Source: Chara braunii (lineage: Eukaryota > Streptophyta > Charophyceae > Charales > Characeae). From it: a stretch of DNA of 27,121 nt. This document shows, one piece after another, positions 10,837-21,033 of this stretch. Under the pieces are notes generated by a model. It did not search any database. It saw only the letters and a program-made list of their open reading frames with translations, and was not told the DNA's origin. The DNA is taken from NCBI GenBank assembly GCA_003427395.1, contig BFEA01000522.1, positions 821,487 through 848,607 on the forward strand, read 5' to 3'. Position 1 is the stretch's first letter. Each line of letters opens with the position of its first letter. The position numbers were made by a program, and so were the translations under genes.

Positions 10837-11038
10837 ATGTTGGTTTTTTCCACTGAAGGTTCATGATCAGCGTAGTGCCACACCCAATCTAGGTCATCCA
10901 AATTGTCGCCAAACACCCAGTTATCGTCGTTGGAATCTACGATGAACCAGGTGCCCGGGGCATCCTCAACTTCCACGAGCATGTTGGGATGGAGTTTCCG
11001 CTCCTTCGATTGTTTCGAAAACTTCGGTCAATTCGGAT
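10837..11038 (-). repeat. ORF1 tandem duplication, unit 2 (202 bp)
   Basis: Upstream unit in the direction of ORF1 translation, directly after the zinc knuckle. It encodes the same EVEDAPGTWFIVDSN and DDLDWVWHYAD segment, then runs into the second unit out of frame. Confidence 0.95.
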
Positions 11039-12087
11039 ATGTTCCCATATGGTCGCGTTCCCTGCATCTGAAACAGATCGGAGAGGTCTTGACGGAGACC
11101 TTAACTTCTAGTACTCTGTTTTCGATCTGGAATTTTGGAAAAAACAGGGGGCCAGTTGTCTTGACTTCCAGTAAGGCTGTCATCGAGCCACAGTGAGGTG
11201 CTAGAAAATCTGGAGTTGGCAGGATCCATTTGAGGATTTTATTTGTTGGATGTTGTCTCTCCGGTCTATCCACCAATAGGCCATGAAATCCCGGTTGAAT
11301 GTTGTCGAACTGCACCTAGAAGTTTTCTTTCATCAGTGTTTGCTTATATGAAACCGTGAAAGTCGAATTTCGGCTCTAAGCAGTCAGTTTCTTCCATTTG
11401 GTTATCGTACAGATCGATCCGTTGCAGTTCCTGGACAACATTTCTGTTGCGATCCGTGCGTGATCTTCATTGTTGAAGAGCACCATGATGTTGTTACGAC
11501 CCAAATTCTGCAGAGAAAAGGCTTCCCCAACATGTTTGAGTTCTGCCTCCTTCTTGATTGTTTCTATAATCCACTTTCCCTTCTCTGTCGGCATGAGATC
11601 TGCTCCGTTGCGTGTAAAATTGAAAACCACTCCGTGTCTTTCGTGGAGATCATCCAGTTCGGGTACTTTCCCATCGGGGTACTTCCATACAATCACTTCT
11701 TCTTCTTTCTCTTCTGTTTTTTGCTTTTCTGTGATTGGTTCGCCTTCGACTTTTGTTTTTTCAATCAGAAATTTGAGTGCTTCGTTATCTATGATGTTCA
11801 ATGTTGTCTTGTCCATTTTTGGGTTGCGATGCATCGAGGTGGCATTCTGAACAGCTTGTTTGAAGGAGGTCGCGTCACGGCCTGTGGTTGGACTGGCCAT
11901 GCTTGCTGTTTCGGTCTAAGAAGGTTTGTTGACCATCCTTGTCAGTCCCTCAGTCCTACTCGCTGAGTTGAAGGGCCAAGCCTTGTTGCTGTTGAAATAT
12001 GTGAGGAGATGAGAAGCGAGTATGTAAGAGGCGTCTGTAATTAAGATTCCGATGGTAGGGGAAGGAAGTAGGGGGGTGGGCCAAAGG

Positions 12088-12381
12088 NNNNNNNNNNNNN
12101 NNNNNNNNNNNNNNNNNNNNNNNNNNNNNNNNNNNNNNNNNNNNNNNNNNNNNNNNNNNNNNNNNNNNNNNNNNNNNNNNNNNNNNNNNNNNNNNNNNNN
12201 NNNNNNNNNNNNNNNNNNNNNNNNNNNNNNNNNNNNNNNNNNNNNNNNNNNNNNNNNNNNNNNNNNNNNNNNNNNNNNNNNNNNNNNNNNNNNNNNNNNN
12301 NNNNNNNNNNNNNNNNNNNNNNNNNNNNNNNNNNNNNNNNNNNNNNNNNNNNNNNNNNNNNNNNNNNNNNNNNNNNNNNNN

Positions 12382-12420
<39 letters not shown>
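12088..12420. other. Assembly gap (294 N) plus 39-G run
   Basis: N from 12088 to 12381 is followed at once by an unbroken run of 39 G at 12382-12420. Open frames that cross it are artefacts of unknown bases. The G-run may be a sequencing or gap-edge artefact rather than true sequence. Confidence 0.95.
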
Positions 12421-12421
<1 letters not shown>

Positions 12422-13469
12422 AGGTAGTGAAGGAGATGGGTATTGGGGCTATGGCGGCTATGGAGGGGGAAAATGGCTAAGGGGGAGTCGGCTAGTGGGA
12501 TCATACTCGAACCAGGTGATAAGACGAGTTTCGTAGGACGGAGGAGGAGAGATGAGATTAGCAAAAGGATGGAGACGGGGGTGTGGAGAATTGGGATGGA
12601 GGATCAGATCGGGTGGGGTGGTAGATAGTCTGATAATTAGTGGTAGGGGATATGGGAAGTGGAATGTCAGTAAAAGAAGGAAGGACGTCGGTTTTGTCCC
12701 ACTTGATGGAAAGTACCCCAACTTGTGCCTTCTCTTGGGCAGCTTTGGTGGTCACATTCACCGTGGATAGACGTATTCGCCAACCTTCGTCGAAGATTTA
12801 TCCCTGTCCAAAGCAGAACTGGATTTGCCGCCTTTCCAAGTGAGTCCCCCCCTGCGTTCCTTGACACATAGAGGACTTCCCAAAGCCTGTACCGCGCCTT
12901 TTCCGTAATTGGAAAGGCGGTTGGGTCCCTTGTAGCTTTTTGCCTTTTTTCCTTCTGATTGCGAGTGGGGCCGAAGCTTAGGAGGACCCCCAACAAGATC
13001 TTGCTGTCGCGTAGCTCGTTCGTCGTCTCCTGTCACCTTCATCTCTCGCCTAGCATAAACTCGTAGAGGATTATAGTCCCCTAAAGATGCGATCCCACCG
13101 TTCGACTAATGAAAGGAACGGCTGGATAGTGAATCCCGCTTGACCTGGTGCCTCTTCCGTAACTGTCTCGTAGTGGTAGCTAGGTACGCAGCTTTTCCTA
13201 GCTTTGACTCATAGAGGAATCAACAACAAATGGTGTAATCTCACCACTCGTGATGGTATCCGATCTAGCCGCGTAGGTAGAGCTCCAAATATCCTTGCTC
13301 TCCCCTCTCTTTGTCGTCATTCCCACTCACCTCCTTGGCTCGCAAAGGATTCTAGGGCCGAGGAGATCGGTCTTTCCCTTCTTGCAACGGACGGTCCGAT
13401 AGCTACTTCAGATAGGCGCTACAAAATCACGTGAATGCAGCTAACCATCTTCGACCTAGGCACTGGGCA

Positions 13470-13590
13470 GTGCCACCTGCTACGTGGCGTGGCACCTCGC
13501 GTTTGCATGCGGAGGGGCTTGCAAACGGCGGCGTGGCATGGCACAGCATCACGGCTTGGCGCGAGAATTAGCGCTGTGAGCTTGCGCTAA
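13470..13590. other. Cluster of three perfect 7-bp stem-loops
   Basis: GTGCCAC (13470-13476) pairs with GTGGCAC (13489-13495). CGTTTGC (13500-13506) pairs with GCAAACG (13521-13527). TTAGCGC (13568-13574) pairs with GCGCTAA (13584-13590). Loops are 12, 14 and 9 nt. The stretch is much richer in G+C than its surroundings and lies just inside the proposed 5' end of LINE-A. Confidence 0.7.
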
Positions 13591-13633
13591 CCAGCAGCGC
13601 GCGACGTGACTCTCACAACAAGCGACAAATCTC

Positions 13634-13649
13634 TGGAAATAGTAGTTCT
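13634..13649. repeat. Candidate target-site duplication of LINE-A, 5' side
   Basis: tggaaatagtagttct, one transition away from the copy at 4029-4044. It would put the element's 5' end at 13633 and give a total length of 9,589 bp including the gap. Confidence 0.5.
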
Positions 13650-15076
13650 ATCCTTGTCGAAACTTGTTTTTGCCTAAGCTCGGATGCAATGATGATAGGG
13701 GCCAAGCTGTTCATTTTTTCCCCACGCAACGCATAGTTGCCCTTTCCTCAAATGGAAACCAGAGTAGAGCATTTGTTATGTTGCCTTAATAAAGCTCTTT
13801 TGCCACAGTATGATCTCCATTCCTCGGAACATGGGTGCCTGTGCTTCCTTCTTTATGCTCTCGCCTTGACTCTGCCCCTGGAGGTGCGAACCCATCAACC
13901 CCCCCTCTATCTTCTGATATCTCAGAGCCAGAGTGCTGAAATTTCGACCCTACTGTCAGCTCCCTCGCCTTTTCTAGACCATCCTACGTTTCCCACTTTG
14001 CCTGTTTCTTCCCTTTTCGTCCTTTCCTGAGCAGTTCCTTGTTCCAGAGAGCCAAAGTATGTGTGTTTCGCCTAGGAATACCCACTCCTGCTCACACCTA
14101 ACCTGTCCGAGTGGCCCCCCATCGGTGCAATTCTGGAACAAACTGTCATTTCCGACCCGCTCATCAGTGCAACATGTCTTTTTCACACTGCACATTTAGT
14201 GTCCGCTGTCCAGTTGCATTGGGGGTGAGGCACTGGCCGCATTCCCTCACTGCTCAAAATGTCAGCCATGCCGCCTCACTCCCCTGCCAGGGACAGGTGG
14301 CTACCGTGGGTGCAGCAAACAGCGTTTTGGTGTGAAGCAGACGGGGACTAGCGCTCTAAGCAGGTTGTCCTGTTTTAAACCTGTTTGAACTATTTCCCAA
14401 TTTATGCACTTCTTTTTTCCTTTCTTCCTTTGCCTTCTTACGTCTCCAGCATAGCATATTGATCCCGCACCCATGAAACCCCTGGAGCATGCAATTGGCA
14501 GCCAGTTGCAAACATCTTGGCCAAGCATGGACATGACTGCAATCACATGGCAGTTGTAACTTGGTTGGGAGTCTTGGGACCATAATGTGACACTCCAGAT
14601 CACTGCATCATGGCAATGGCCAAATGGTGTGAGCACAAAGCCCCTCCATGGATGATAGAGATGGGAACCATTAGCAAAGGGTGTACTCTTTGCAGGCAAT
14701 TTCTACCTCTTGACAAACCCAGATCAAATAGTCTGCATCACGCATCTTCCTAAGTATCCAAGGAGCCTGCGACTCTTTCAAAATAAAGAATCAGCTGATA
14801 AATGACATCACACTATTCCTTCGGGGGAAAAAAGAGAGTCTCAGAGAGAAAAGCACCAGGGGATAACACTAGAATGTTGAATATTCTTTCGAAAAGGAGC
14901 AATGCAGTTAGGAGTTCGGGTACCCAAACAGAGAATACTTGGCAGCATAATAATGGAGAGGGAGGGAGGACGTTAGAAGATAAATCCGACAGAGATTAAG
15001 AAGTAACCAAGTTCATGCAAGGTTTTCAGCAATTACTAAACATTCCCTTAGAAGCCAGCCCCAAATATCAGTCCTC
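13650..15076. other. No recognisable gene
   Basis: Frames of 97 aa (13737-14030, plus), 132 aa (14301-14699, minus) and several shorter ones occur, all without a motif I recognise and overlapped by frames on the other strand. I see no repeat, RNA structure or poly-A boundary that defines a feature. Confidence 0.4.
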
Positions 15077-15246
15077 GCATTCAGGTTTATAAGACAGCAC
15101 TCAGCGGAAAGAGCTAGGAGCTAGGCGTCTCAGAGGATCAGAAGATAATGGATATAGGCTAGCATTCAAGTTTATCAAACACCACTCAGTGGAAAGACCT
15201 AGAAGCTAGGCGTCTCAAAGGATCAGAAGATAGTGGATATAGGCTA
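15077..15246 (+). repeat. 85-bp tandem duplication, two copies
   Basis: Units 15077-15161 and 15162-15246 align end to end without gaps, each starting gcattca and ending ggatataggcta, with 9 differences (about 89% identity). It lies just upstream of the plus-strand LINE 3' fragment and has no open frame running through it. Confidence 0.95.
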
Positions 15247-15274
15247 ACTTAGGCAGGGGTGAGGGGTGGTATAT

Positions 15275-15470
15275 CCTTCCCTTACGGAAGTAATCAATGC
15301 CGTCCACTCGGGCCTCTCAACCATAATGGGGGGGGAGCGTGAGCGTGTTTTCATTGTATTTATATTTGACTTGCCCGGGGAATAGGAAACGGACTGTTGC
15401 TCCCCAGAATGGCAGGGGCCAGAACCAAGAGGTTTTGTTTTTTTAATAAAAAAAAGAAAAAAAAAAGGGA
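15275..15470 (+). mobile_element. 5'-truncated plus-strand LINE 3' end
   Basis: Read on the plus strand, blocks matching the reverse complement of the LINE-A/LINE-B 3' UTR appear in the right order: agtaatcaatgc, gagcgtgagcgtg, tgacttgcc, gctccccagaatgg, ggccagaacc, then gttttg and an A-rich tail (taataaaaaaaagaaaaaaa, continuing to 15468). No ORF2 sequence is present, so this is a short 3' remnant a couple of hundred bp long. The 5' boundary is approximate and I could not find a target-site duplication. Confidence 0.75.
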
Positions 15471-15479
15471 ACAAAAGCA

Positions 15480-16000
15480 CCCCAAGTATAATGTCACAGT
15501 ATTCCTTCTGTAACAGAACTTAGCCCATACTCCAGAGCACAGACTGGGCACACACAGTATCGAAGAAGCCATGCGGGAAAGGAATTACATTCGAACATGA
15601 GAAGGGAAAATAACGACTTTGTTCCCTGGTTATAGAAAAGGATAGTTAAAATGCAGCAGTTTCCTTGGTCTCAGTGGTCCGACAAAAATGGCTATGAAAA
15701 GAACATTGCTGCCCATTGCTTTACCATAAGTTTCTTCTGCCAGCGGGTGGGGCATTCTTTCCTCCAATTGGTGCCTTTTTCTTCACTCCTCTGTCCCCTT
15801 AATGATAACCGTTCAAAAAAGTTGAAGCGCATAGACACATGGACTGGAATTATCCACTGGTATTGCAAGACTGTTGCATTATTAAGGAAGTTGTGTCCAA
15901 TCTGAGAATATTGTGTTTTGGGGCAGTCCATCCCCCACACCAGGGGTGAGGCAATCAATGCTGTCCTGCGCTACTTGTTTCTGTTTCTTATAAGATGTTG
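15480..16000. other. No recognisable gene
   Basis: Only short frames on both strands (84 aa plus at 15651-15905, 88 aa minus at 15692-15958) that mirror each other. Nothing identifiable. Confidence 0.4.
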
Positions 16001-16002
16001 TG

Positions 16003-16500
16003 GCCAGTTCCCAGTACATGCAGCTCCCCACCAATAGGCTTGAGCACCTCAAAGCGGGGTGGGGGGGGGAGGGGGAGGGGGAGAAGAAGAGGAAATAAAG
16101 CTTCCCTACAGTGAACCCGCATACAGCTGGCATTCTTATCTCCCCCTTCATTGGCAACTGTCAGAAAGAGTAAAAGCACCACCCGCCCCCTTCCCTCCCC
16201 CCCTTGTTGCCAACCATCCGAGAGAAGAAAACCACATAGATTCATAGACCTCCCAACGCATGCAGACGAGAAGGGAACAACCTCCAATCTCCCAACGGCA
16301 AAACCCACATGCAGCTGAGATTGCCACTGCCCATTGGTGACATCAGTTTTCCTCAGCCGATTCGTTTTAAGATTCGGACCTTTCAAGACACCCAGAAGTG
16401 GAGACACAGCTTCCACTTTCCCTACAGCAAACCCCCATGCAGTGTACATGGCTACCACCCATTTGGGACACTGGCTCTTGGCTTTTAGAAACCTCTGCAC
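16003..16500 (-). repeat. Cluster of degenerate repeats around CATGCAG
   Basis: Related stretches occur around catgcag/catacag words at 16017, 16120, 16259, 16308 and 16436. Three of them share a cctacagcaaaccc-like lead and an attgccac or ccattgg-like follow-on. In minus-strand translation they give GFAVGKVE, GFAVGRLE and, in another frame, GFTVGKLY. Spacing is irregular (about 50-140 bp) and divergence is high. A G/GA-rich run at 16059-16095 sits inside. The 170-aa minus frame (15988-16500) is a by-product of the repeats, with no known domain. Confidence 0.5.
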
Positions 16501-16639
16501 AAACCATCACCGTCAGATTCAAATCCTACAGGCTTTCATATAGGCTTTCATATTTTGGCCCGGTTCAGGCATTAGCCCTCCTTATATCTACAAAGTGTGT
16601 CCAAGCCCAACGCAACATAAAGCCACTACCTCGATATTG

Positions 16640-17091
16640 ACAGCAAAGAGAGGGAGGAGGAGGAGGAGAGGGGGGGATGTCGAATCAGAAGTGGCAAGGA
16701 ATTTGAGTGCCAAGCAATGACGGCATTTCCTAACTAGCATTCATCCGGTACACCAGAGGGCAGCTGACTTACATGCCCTATGCACAAATAAAGGGCTGAA
16801 TCTAGCGACCTGCTCCACAGAGATGTCAACGATGAGTGAAACCAACGTTGGGACTTTGCGATCAACAGACTGTGGTACGCTTCCGACAAAGAAGTGCTGT
16901 GCTGCTGGGCTCATAGATAAGGAGCAGCTACTCTCGAGCTACGTCTTTTTGCTGACCTATACTTGAGCTATAGATAACAGCTGTCTGTCATCAATGATGC
17001 CATGCGCGCCGCTTCAATTCCTTGATATGATATGTGACCTGCTTCACAACTTTAAAAACCATACTTTCCAAAACAAAGTTGTGCCACCACA
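16640..17091. other. No gene; purine-rich run then unassigned sequence
   Basis: A GA/G-rich run at 16646-16678 is followed by mixed sequence without a supported frame, up to the LINE-B target-site duplication. Confidence 0.45.
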
Positions 17092-17105
17092 TGGGAGCCT
17101 CTGCT

Positions 17106-17109
<4 letters not shown>
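17092..17109. repeat. LINE-B target-site duplication, 3' side
   Basis: tgggagcctctgcttctt here and tgggagcctttgcttctt at 21034-21051 agree in 17 of 18 bases. This copy merges into the poly-T of the LINE tail, so its inner edge is uncertain by about two T. Confidence 0.92.
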
Positions 17110-17136
<27 letters not shown>

Positions 17137-20100
17137 CAGGTCCTTATGGTCCTGGCTCCATATCCATTCTGGGGAGCATCAGTCCGGCTCCTGTCCACCG
17201 GCAAGTCGAGAATTGGAGTACATGGTGAACACTCTCACGCTTCCTTCCGTCTGGCCGAAGGAACCCTGACCAGCATTGATTGCTCCTATGTAGGACGATT
17301 GACTGTCAGGTTTCCCTACCGCGTTTCCTCTCAGAATCCATTTTGATTCTGTCATTAGTTCGTGTGCAACAAGAAAAGTAGAGAGTTGTCTGTATTGTTG
17401 AGACTATGGTCTCAGTTTGCCCATCGCTGGGTCGTCATCCTTGCTGGAGGTTCGCTGTGCCATTTTTTCCAGATCAATCTGTTATCTGCCACTGTTGAGA
17501 TCTTTCCCTGTAGGAGGCAGTCTTTCATGAAAGAACGTCTCTTGGTGGCTAGCCTTTCTGGTCTGACTTTCGTTGTTGATCTAACCTCCCTCCATCTGCA
17601 CGGAATCTCAGTTTCCGTCATGCTCAACAGTAGGGCCCACATTTCTTCCCTTGCCACCTCAGTTCTCCGATAGTCTTGGTACACCTCCATTTCCAGATCA
17701 TCAAAAGAGCCAGCTTCCTGAGAAGGTGAAACCAGATTTCCTTGCCGCCTTTGAGATTGTTAGTACTGTTGGATAGAAGCAGGATGTTTTCAGGAGATGT
17801 GGGGGGAGGGGATGATGAGAAGAGGAGGGACCATAGGTCGCGAGCTTTGTTCCATATCCAGGCTGCTTCAGTGCAGTACAAGAGGCAGTGGGGTATGTCT
17901 TCTGGTCTGTTGTCTGTGCACATAACACATAATTCGGAGCTGTCGGGATCCGTATGTTTCCTCCTCTTGTGGAGCCATGGGTTGACGGGGAGGGATTGCT
18001 TCGGATCGTAACTGGTCCGATGGACAGGTACTTCGTCCAGGGGATGGAAACGTGGTCAGTGGGTTATAGGTTCAGGGTCTCCCTCCATTTTTCTTTGAGT
18101 CTGGAATCCGGGTCTGTAGTTTGTAATCCTAAGTCATAACCGAATTTTACATTGTATTCGAATATCGTTCTCGTCTCCTGGATTTCCGCTGTTTCCAGAT
18201 CCACTCTTTCGGGTCGAATTCGAGGTCTGAGATGCAGAGATCAGGTTGGAAGATTATCCAGGGTTTGGCTTTTTGACCCTCACTTTCCTCAGTCGGAAGG
18301 ATTCTAGCATGTCGCACTAGGGTTCTTTGTTCATAACTTCTAGCTCTTGTAGATTGTGATTAGTGATCGGGTAGGGGAAGAATTTGGTGAGGTAGCTGGG
18401 TGCATTGGTTCGAGAAACAAATCGGTAAGCTCTGCGAGGCTGGGTTTGGGAAATGAGTATGCCCCAGTCCCCGAATTTCCACGAGGAGTCCTCCCTTCAG
18501 AGGGAGAGCCACTGTGTTGGGATGCTCTTCTGAATGTGTTAGATTTTCTGTGAGGGCGTGGCAGCCTTTTAATTCATTTTGGAGCTCCTGTTTGGATAAC
18601 CATTGTCTTCGATCTTCTGCCCAAATGTGTTTCAGCTGCCACACCCCTTTTTCCACCCAGGATAGCCATCTCCTGTCTTTTGTGCGTAGTGTCCAGGGCG
18701 AGCCAATCGGGTCTACGATCCAAGAATTGCAGAACAGAGGTTGTCTCATGACCTCTTCTCTGTTTCCTGGTGCACCGTGTTTGCTTGACATCATTTTTCG
18801 CCAGGCTTTGAGGGTTGGCTTCCAGTATGGATTTGCCGTTGGAGTAGGGCTTGTAATACGATCCGTTGGGTTTCTTCTGCTCTGTTGGCCTGATTTGATT
18901 GTCCAGTCCTTCGCCATTATCCAGAAGAGACCTCTCATGTTCAGAGGGGAGTTGACAGGATCTAGATTTCTGATGCTGTCCAAAGCCATTTGGGTTCATG
19001 GAAGGAATTGTCTTATTAGGATCTTGATAATCCATTTCATCTGTCGTGCTATGGATTCCTGTTTGGGATCAATAAGCCCCAGGCCCCCGTCTTGCGGTTT
19101 CCTGATGATGTGGTTCCAGGCTACCCTGTCAATACACGTGGTCCTGTTGGGGTCCTCGGTCCATAAGTAGCATCTGGCCCTGTTTTTTAACGTTTTGAGG
19201 TCATCATCAGGGGGGACCAGATGGATGCCTTGTACCACGGTGTGGAGAAGATTGTCGTGTTAATGAGTAGCGCTCTTCCGATTAACAAGGCCCGGGCATT
19301 TTTGCACGGGGCCATGGGAGTGATTGCCCTGGCGACTAGGTTTTGGCCCATGCCTGGCCACACTTCATCCTTGTTTACCATGATACCAAGGAATCTTAGT
19401 GCCTGATCTCCTGTAGACCATGACATGGTTGTGGCTGTATCGGCTGGTTGGGGTGGGGTCCCGTCTGCTAGCCATCATCCTTCGGTTTTGCCCCAATTGA
19501 CCTTCATTTCCGATGCTAGTCTGAAGGCTTCCATTGCTCTTATGAGGGCTTGGAATGAGCAGACTGTTGGCACGAATGAGGACAGTGAGGTCGTCGACGA
19601 ACATTAGCGCAGTGGGTAGGGAGAAGTCGTGTAATGGATTGAACTTGCGTTCCGTAAGGCGGTCAATGGAAGGGTCTTTCCAAAGAAAGGAGGCTATGGC
19701 TTCCATAATGAAGAGGAAGACGGGGCCAATGGGTCGCCTTGTCTAACCGATCTCGAGATCGGGTAGGTCTCTGAAAGAATCCTATCGACCTGAACACCGC
19801 CTGTTGCGTATGAATAGAAAACTCTAGCCCATTCTCTGAACTTGGGGCCTATCCCCATTTTTTCCATGCAGGCATGCAGGAAGTCCCAATTGACCTGATC
19901 GTAGCCCTTTCCGAAATAAAAAAACAGGACTGCTGCCTTCATTCGTTTTTGTGTGATCTTCTTTGCTGCCTCATTTAGTGTCATCATGTTGTCTAGTATG
20001 TACCGGTCAAGGATAAAGCCTGCTTGGTCGATATGAAAGCATTTGTTTGTTATCTTTGTGATTCTGTTTGCAAGGGCCTTAGCGAGGATTTTTTAGGGAG

Positions 20101-21033
20101 CAATGAGTAGTTATATGGGTCTATAGTTTTTCAGGTCTTATTTGTCTCCCTTTTTGTGCAACAGAGATGCCACGCTGGTGCTTAGTTCCTTGCCTAGGCC
20201 TCCCTTTAGCCTGCTGTCAGTGAAGAACTCGAGCAGGTCCTCTCCTAGAGTCGACCAAAAGTAGCTCCAAAATTCTTTTGAGAGGCTGTCGATGCCGGGA
20301 GCTTTGTCATTTTCCATCTGGGTCAGGGCTACGTGTAGCTCAGCCAGGGTTAGGGGTTTGTCCAGGCCTTCCGCTTGAGCTGTCAAGATCGTTTTGTCTA
20401 GGAACGACATCATGCGTTGACGGTTTTTAGGTTTGCTGTGGTCGGGGTTGAAGGCGTCTTTGACTCGTATAGATCTGCGTAAAATATCTTGGCTATCCTG
20501 ACCATCATTGTACCTGCTGTTTTGACATTCCCTTGATCTCTTGGGTCTTTGAGGGCCTCTATCATGTTATTCCTGGTGTTCGCCTTGATTATGGAGAGGA
20601 AGAATTTAGTCATGGTTTCAACGAGTGTGTAGATGTCAGCTGGTGCGTATTTGCAGTCCTCTCAAGTTGCGTCTTCTCCATTCGTTTAGTTCCTCTTTGA
20701 TATCAGCTAGTAGATCCTTGTAGAACTTGCTGGAAGAGTCCTCTGCTAGGTTAACTTATGTAACTGTGATGGTGAAATGGAGTTCCTCCCTTCTCCTTTG
20801 CGATCCCCCGCTATGCTCCGTGATTTTGCTGATATTGTTCATGTTAGGTCTGCGTAACTGTCGATGAACCATTGGTGCTTGTTCGCCTGTCTGAATTCTC
20901 GTTGTTTTTGGATGGACCAATTTTCTTTGACCGCTATGGACAGCCTCTCGGTCGCTAGGAGAGAGTTGTTCAGCCTGAAATAACTCTGTCCTGTGTCGAC
21001 TGGTGAGTTGAAATTGAGCAGCAGTTGAATGGG
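17110..21033 (-). mobile_element. LINE-B: 5'-truncated L1-type LINE insertion
   Basis: A minus-strand copy of about 3.9 kb, bounded on both sides by an 18-bp target-site duplication and ending in a 26-nt poly-A (poly-T at 17108-17133). It keeps the 3' UTR, the C-terminal finger, the RT and the linker between endonuclease and RT. ORF1 and the endonuclease domain are missing. The 3' UTR and protein match LINE-A in order and motif but not closely enough to be a duplicate, so this is an independent insertion from a related source element. Confidence 0.95.
17412..21033 (-). pseudogene. LINE-B ORF2 remnant: linker, reverse transcriptase, CCHC finger
   Basis: The first codons inside the element read PIQLLLNF, which aligns with PIELIISF that follows the endonuclease LDHK in LINE-A. 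Truncation therefore fell just after the catalytic His. The linker (RLNNSLLATERLS) leads to the RT: DKAPGIDSLSKEF near 20290, FFYFGKGYDQV (19889-19929), VRQGDPLAP near 19745-19720 and MFVDDLTVL (19573-19610). In the first motif the catalytic Asp is Tyr (TAT where LINE-A has GAT). LCVMC with HCLLYC (about 17870-17940) is the zf-RVT-type finger. The stop at 17412 follows a WKKWH segment like LINE-A's WKDWH. About eight frame changes make this a pseudogene. Confidence 0.9.

Larger units (their letters stand above)
9414..11900 (-). pseudogene. LINE-A ORF1: DUF4283-like RNA-binding protein with zinc knuckle, broken
   Basis: ORF1 of plant L1 elements is a nucleic-acid-binding chaperone that coats the element RNA. 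The start at 11900 (MASPTTGRD) opens a 174-codon frame with an acidic/lysine-rich linker and a part resembling the plant LINE ORF1 (DUF4283) domain up to 11376. After a frameshift and one in-frame stop, the frame at 11315-11028 continues with ILKWILP and ends in CFRCRERDHMGTYPN, a CCHC-like knuckle whose last Cys is Tyr. Then come two copies of a 202-bp unit (MLVEVEDAPGTWF), a charged helical stretch (EEKAREDLLWDLD), a Lys/Glu-rich segment (10129-9782) and a C-terminal part ending at 9414. The DUF4283 assignment is from pattern, not a search. Several frame breaks make it a pseudogene. Confidence 0.82.
4045..13633 (-). mobile_element. LINE-A: near full-length L1-type LINE, decayed
   Basis: A minus-strand non-LTR retrotransposon. 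Read 5' to 3' it has a long leader (13633-11901, with an assembly gap), ORF1 (11900-9414), ORF2 (9179-4374), a 3' UTR of about 290 bp and a tail of 27 A (poly-T at 4056-4082, followed by CACTG and more A). ORF2 has an AP endonuclease, a reverse transcriptase with FADD, and a C-terminal CCHC finger, the plant L1 architecture. Every ORF is split by stops and frameshifts, so the copy is dead. Two internal tandem duplications (467 bp and 202 bp) are built into it. The body is very likely correct; the 5' limit rests only on the candidate target-site duplication. Confidence 0.85.
11901..13633 (-). other. Putative LINE-A leader with assembly gap
   Basis: Sequence upstream of the ORF1 start. The part near the gap contains CT-rich sequence on the minus strand. 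N fills 12088-12381. Frames of 109 and 94 aa (12667-12996, 12758-13042) overlap on the minus strand and match nothing I know. The far end (13441-13600) is GC-rich with three perfect stem-loops. Assignment to LINE-A depends on the candidate target-site duplication at 13634-13649; if that is wrong, part of this is flanking DNA. Confidence 0.45.

Noticed and set aside
11460-11966. Plus-strand frame of 168 codons
   Set aside because: It lies antisense to LINE-A ORF1, whose N-terminus is the recognisable reading.
11956-12564. Long frames on both strands across the assembly gap
   Set aside because: Most of their length is N; they are open only because unknown bases contain no stops.
13085-13440. 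Possible inserted organelle DNA
   Set aside because: The texture looked organelle-like, but I could not place any gene or recognisable segment there.
15945-15970. Second copy of the LINE 3' end (caggggtgagg, aatcaatgctgtcc)
   Set aside because: Only two short words match and the flanks do not. Too little to call an element.
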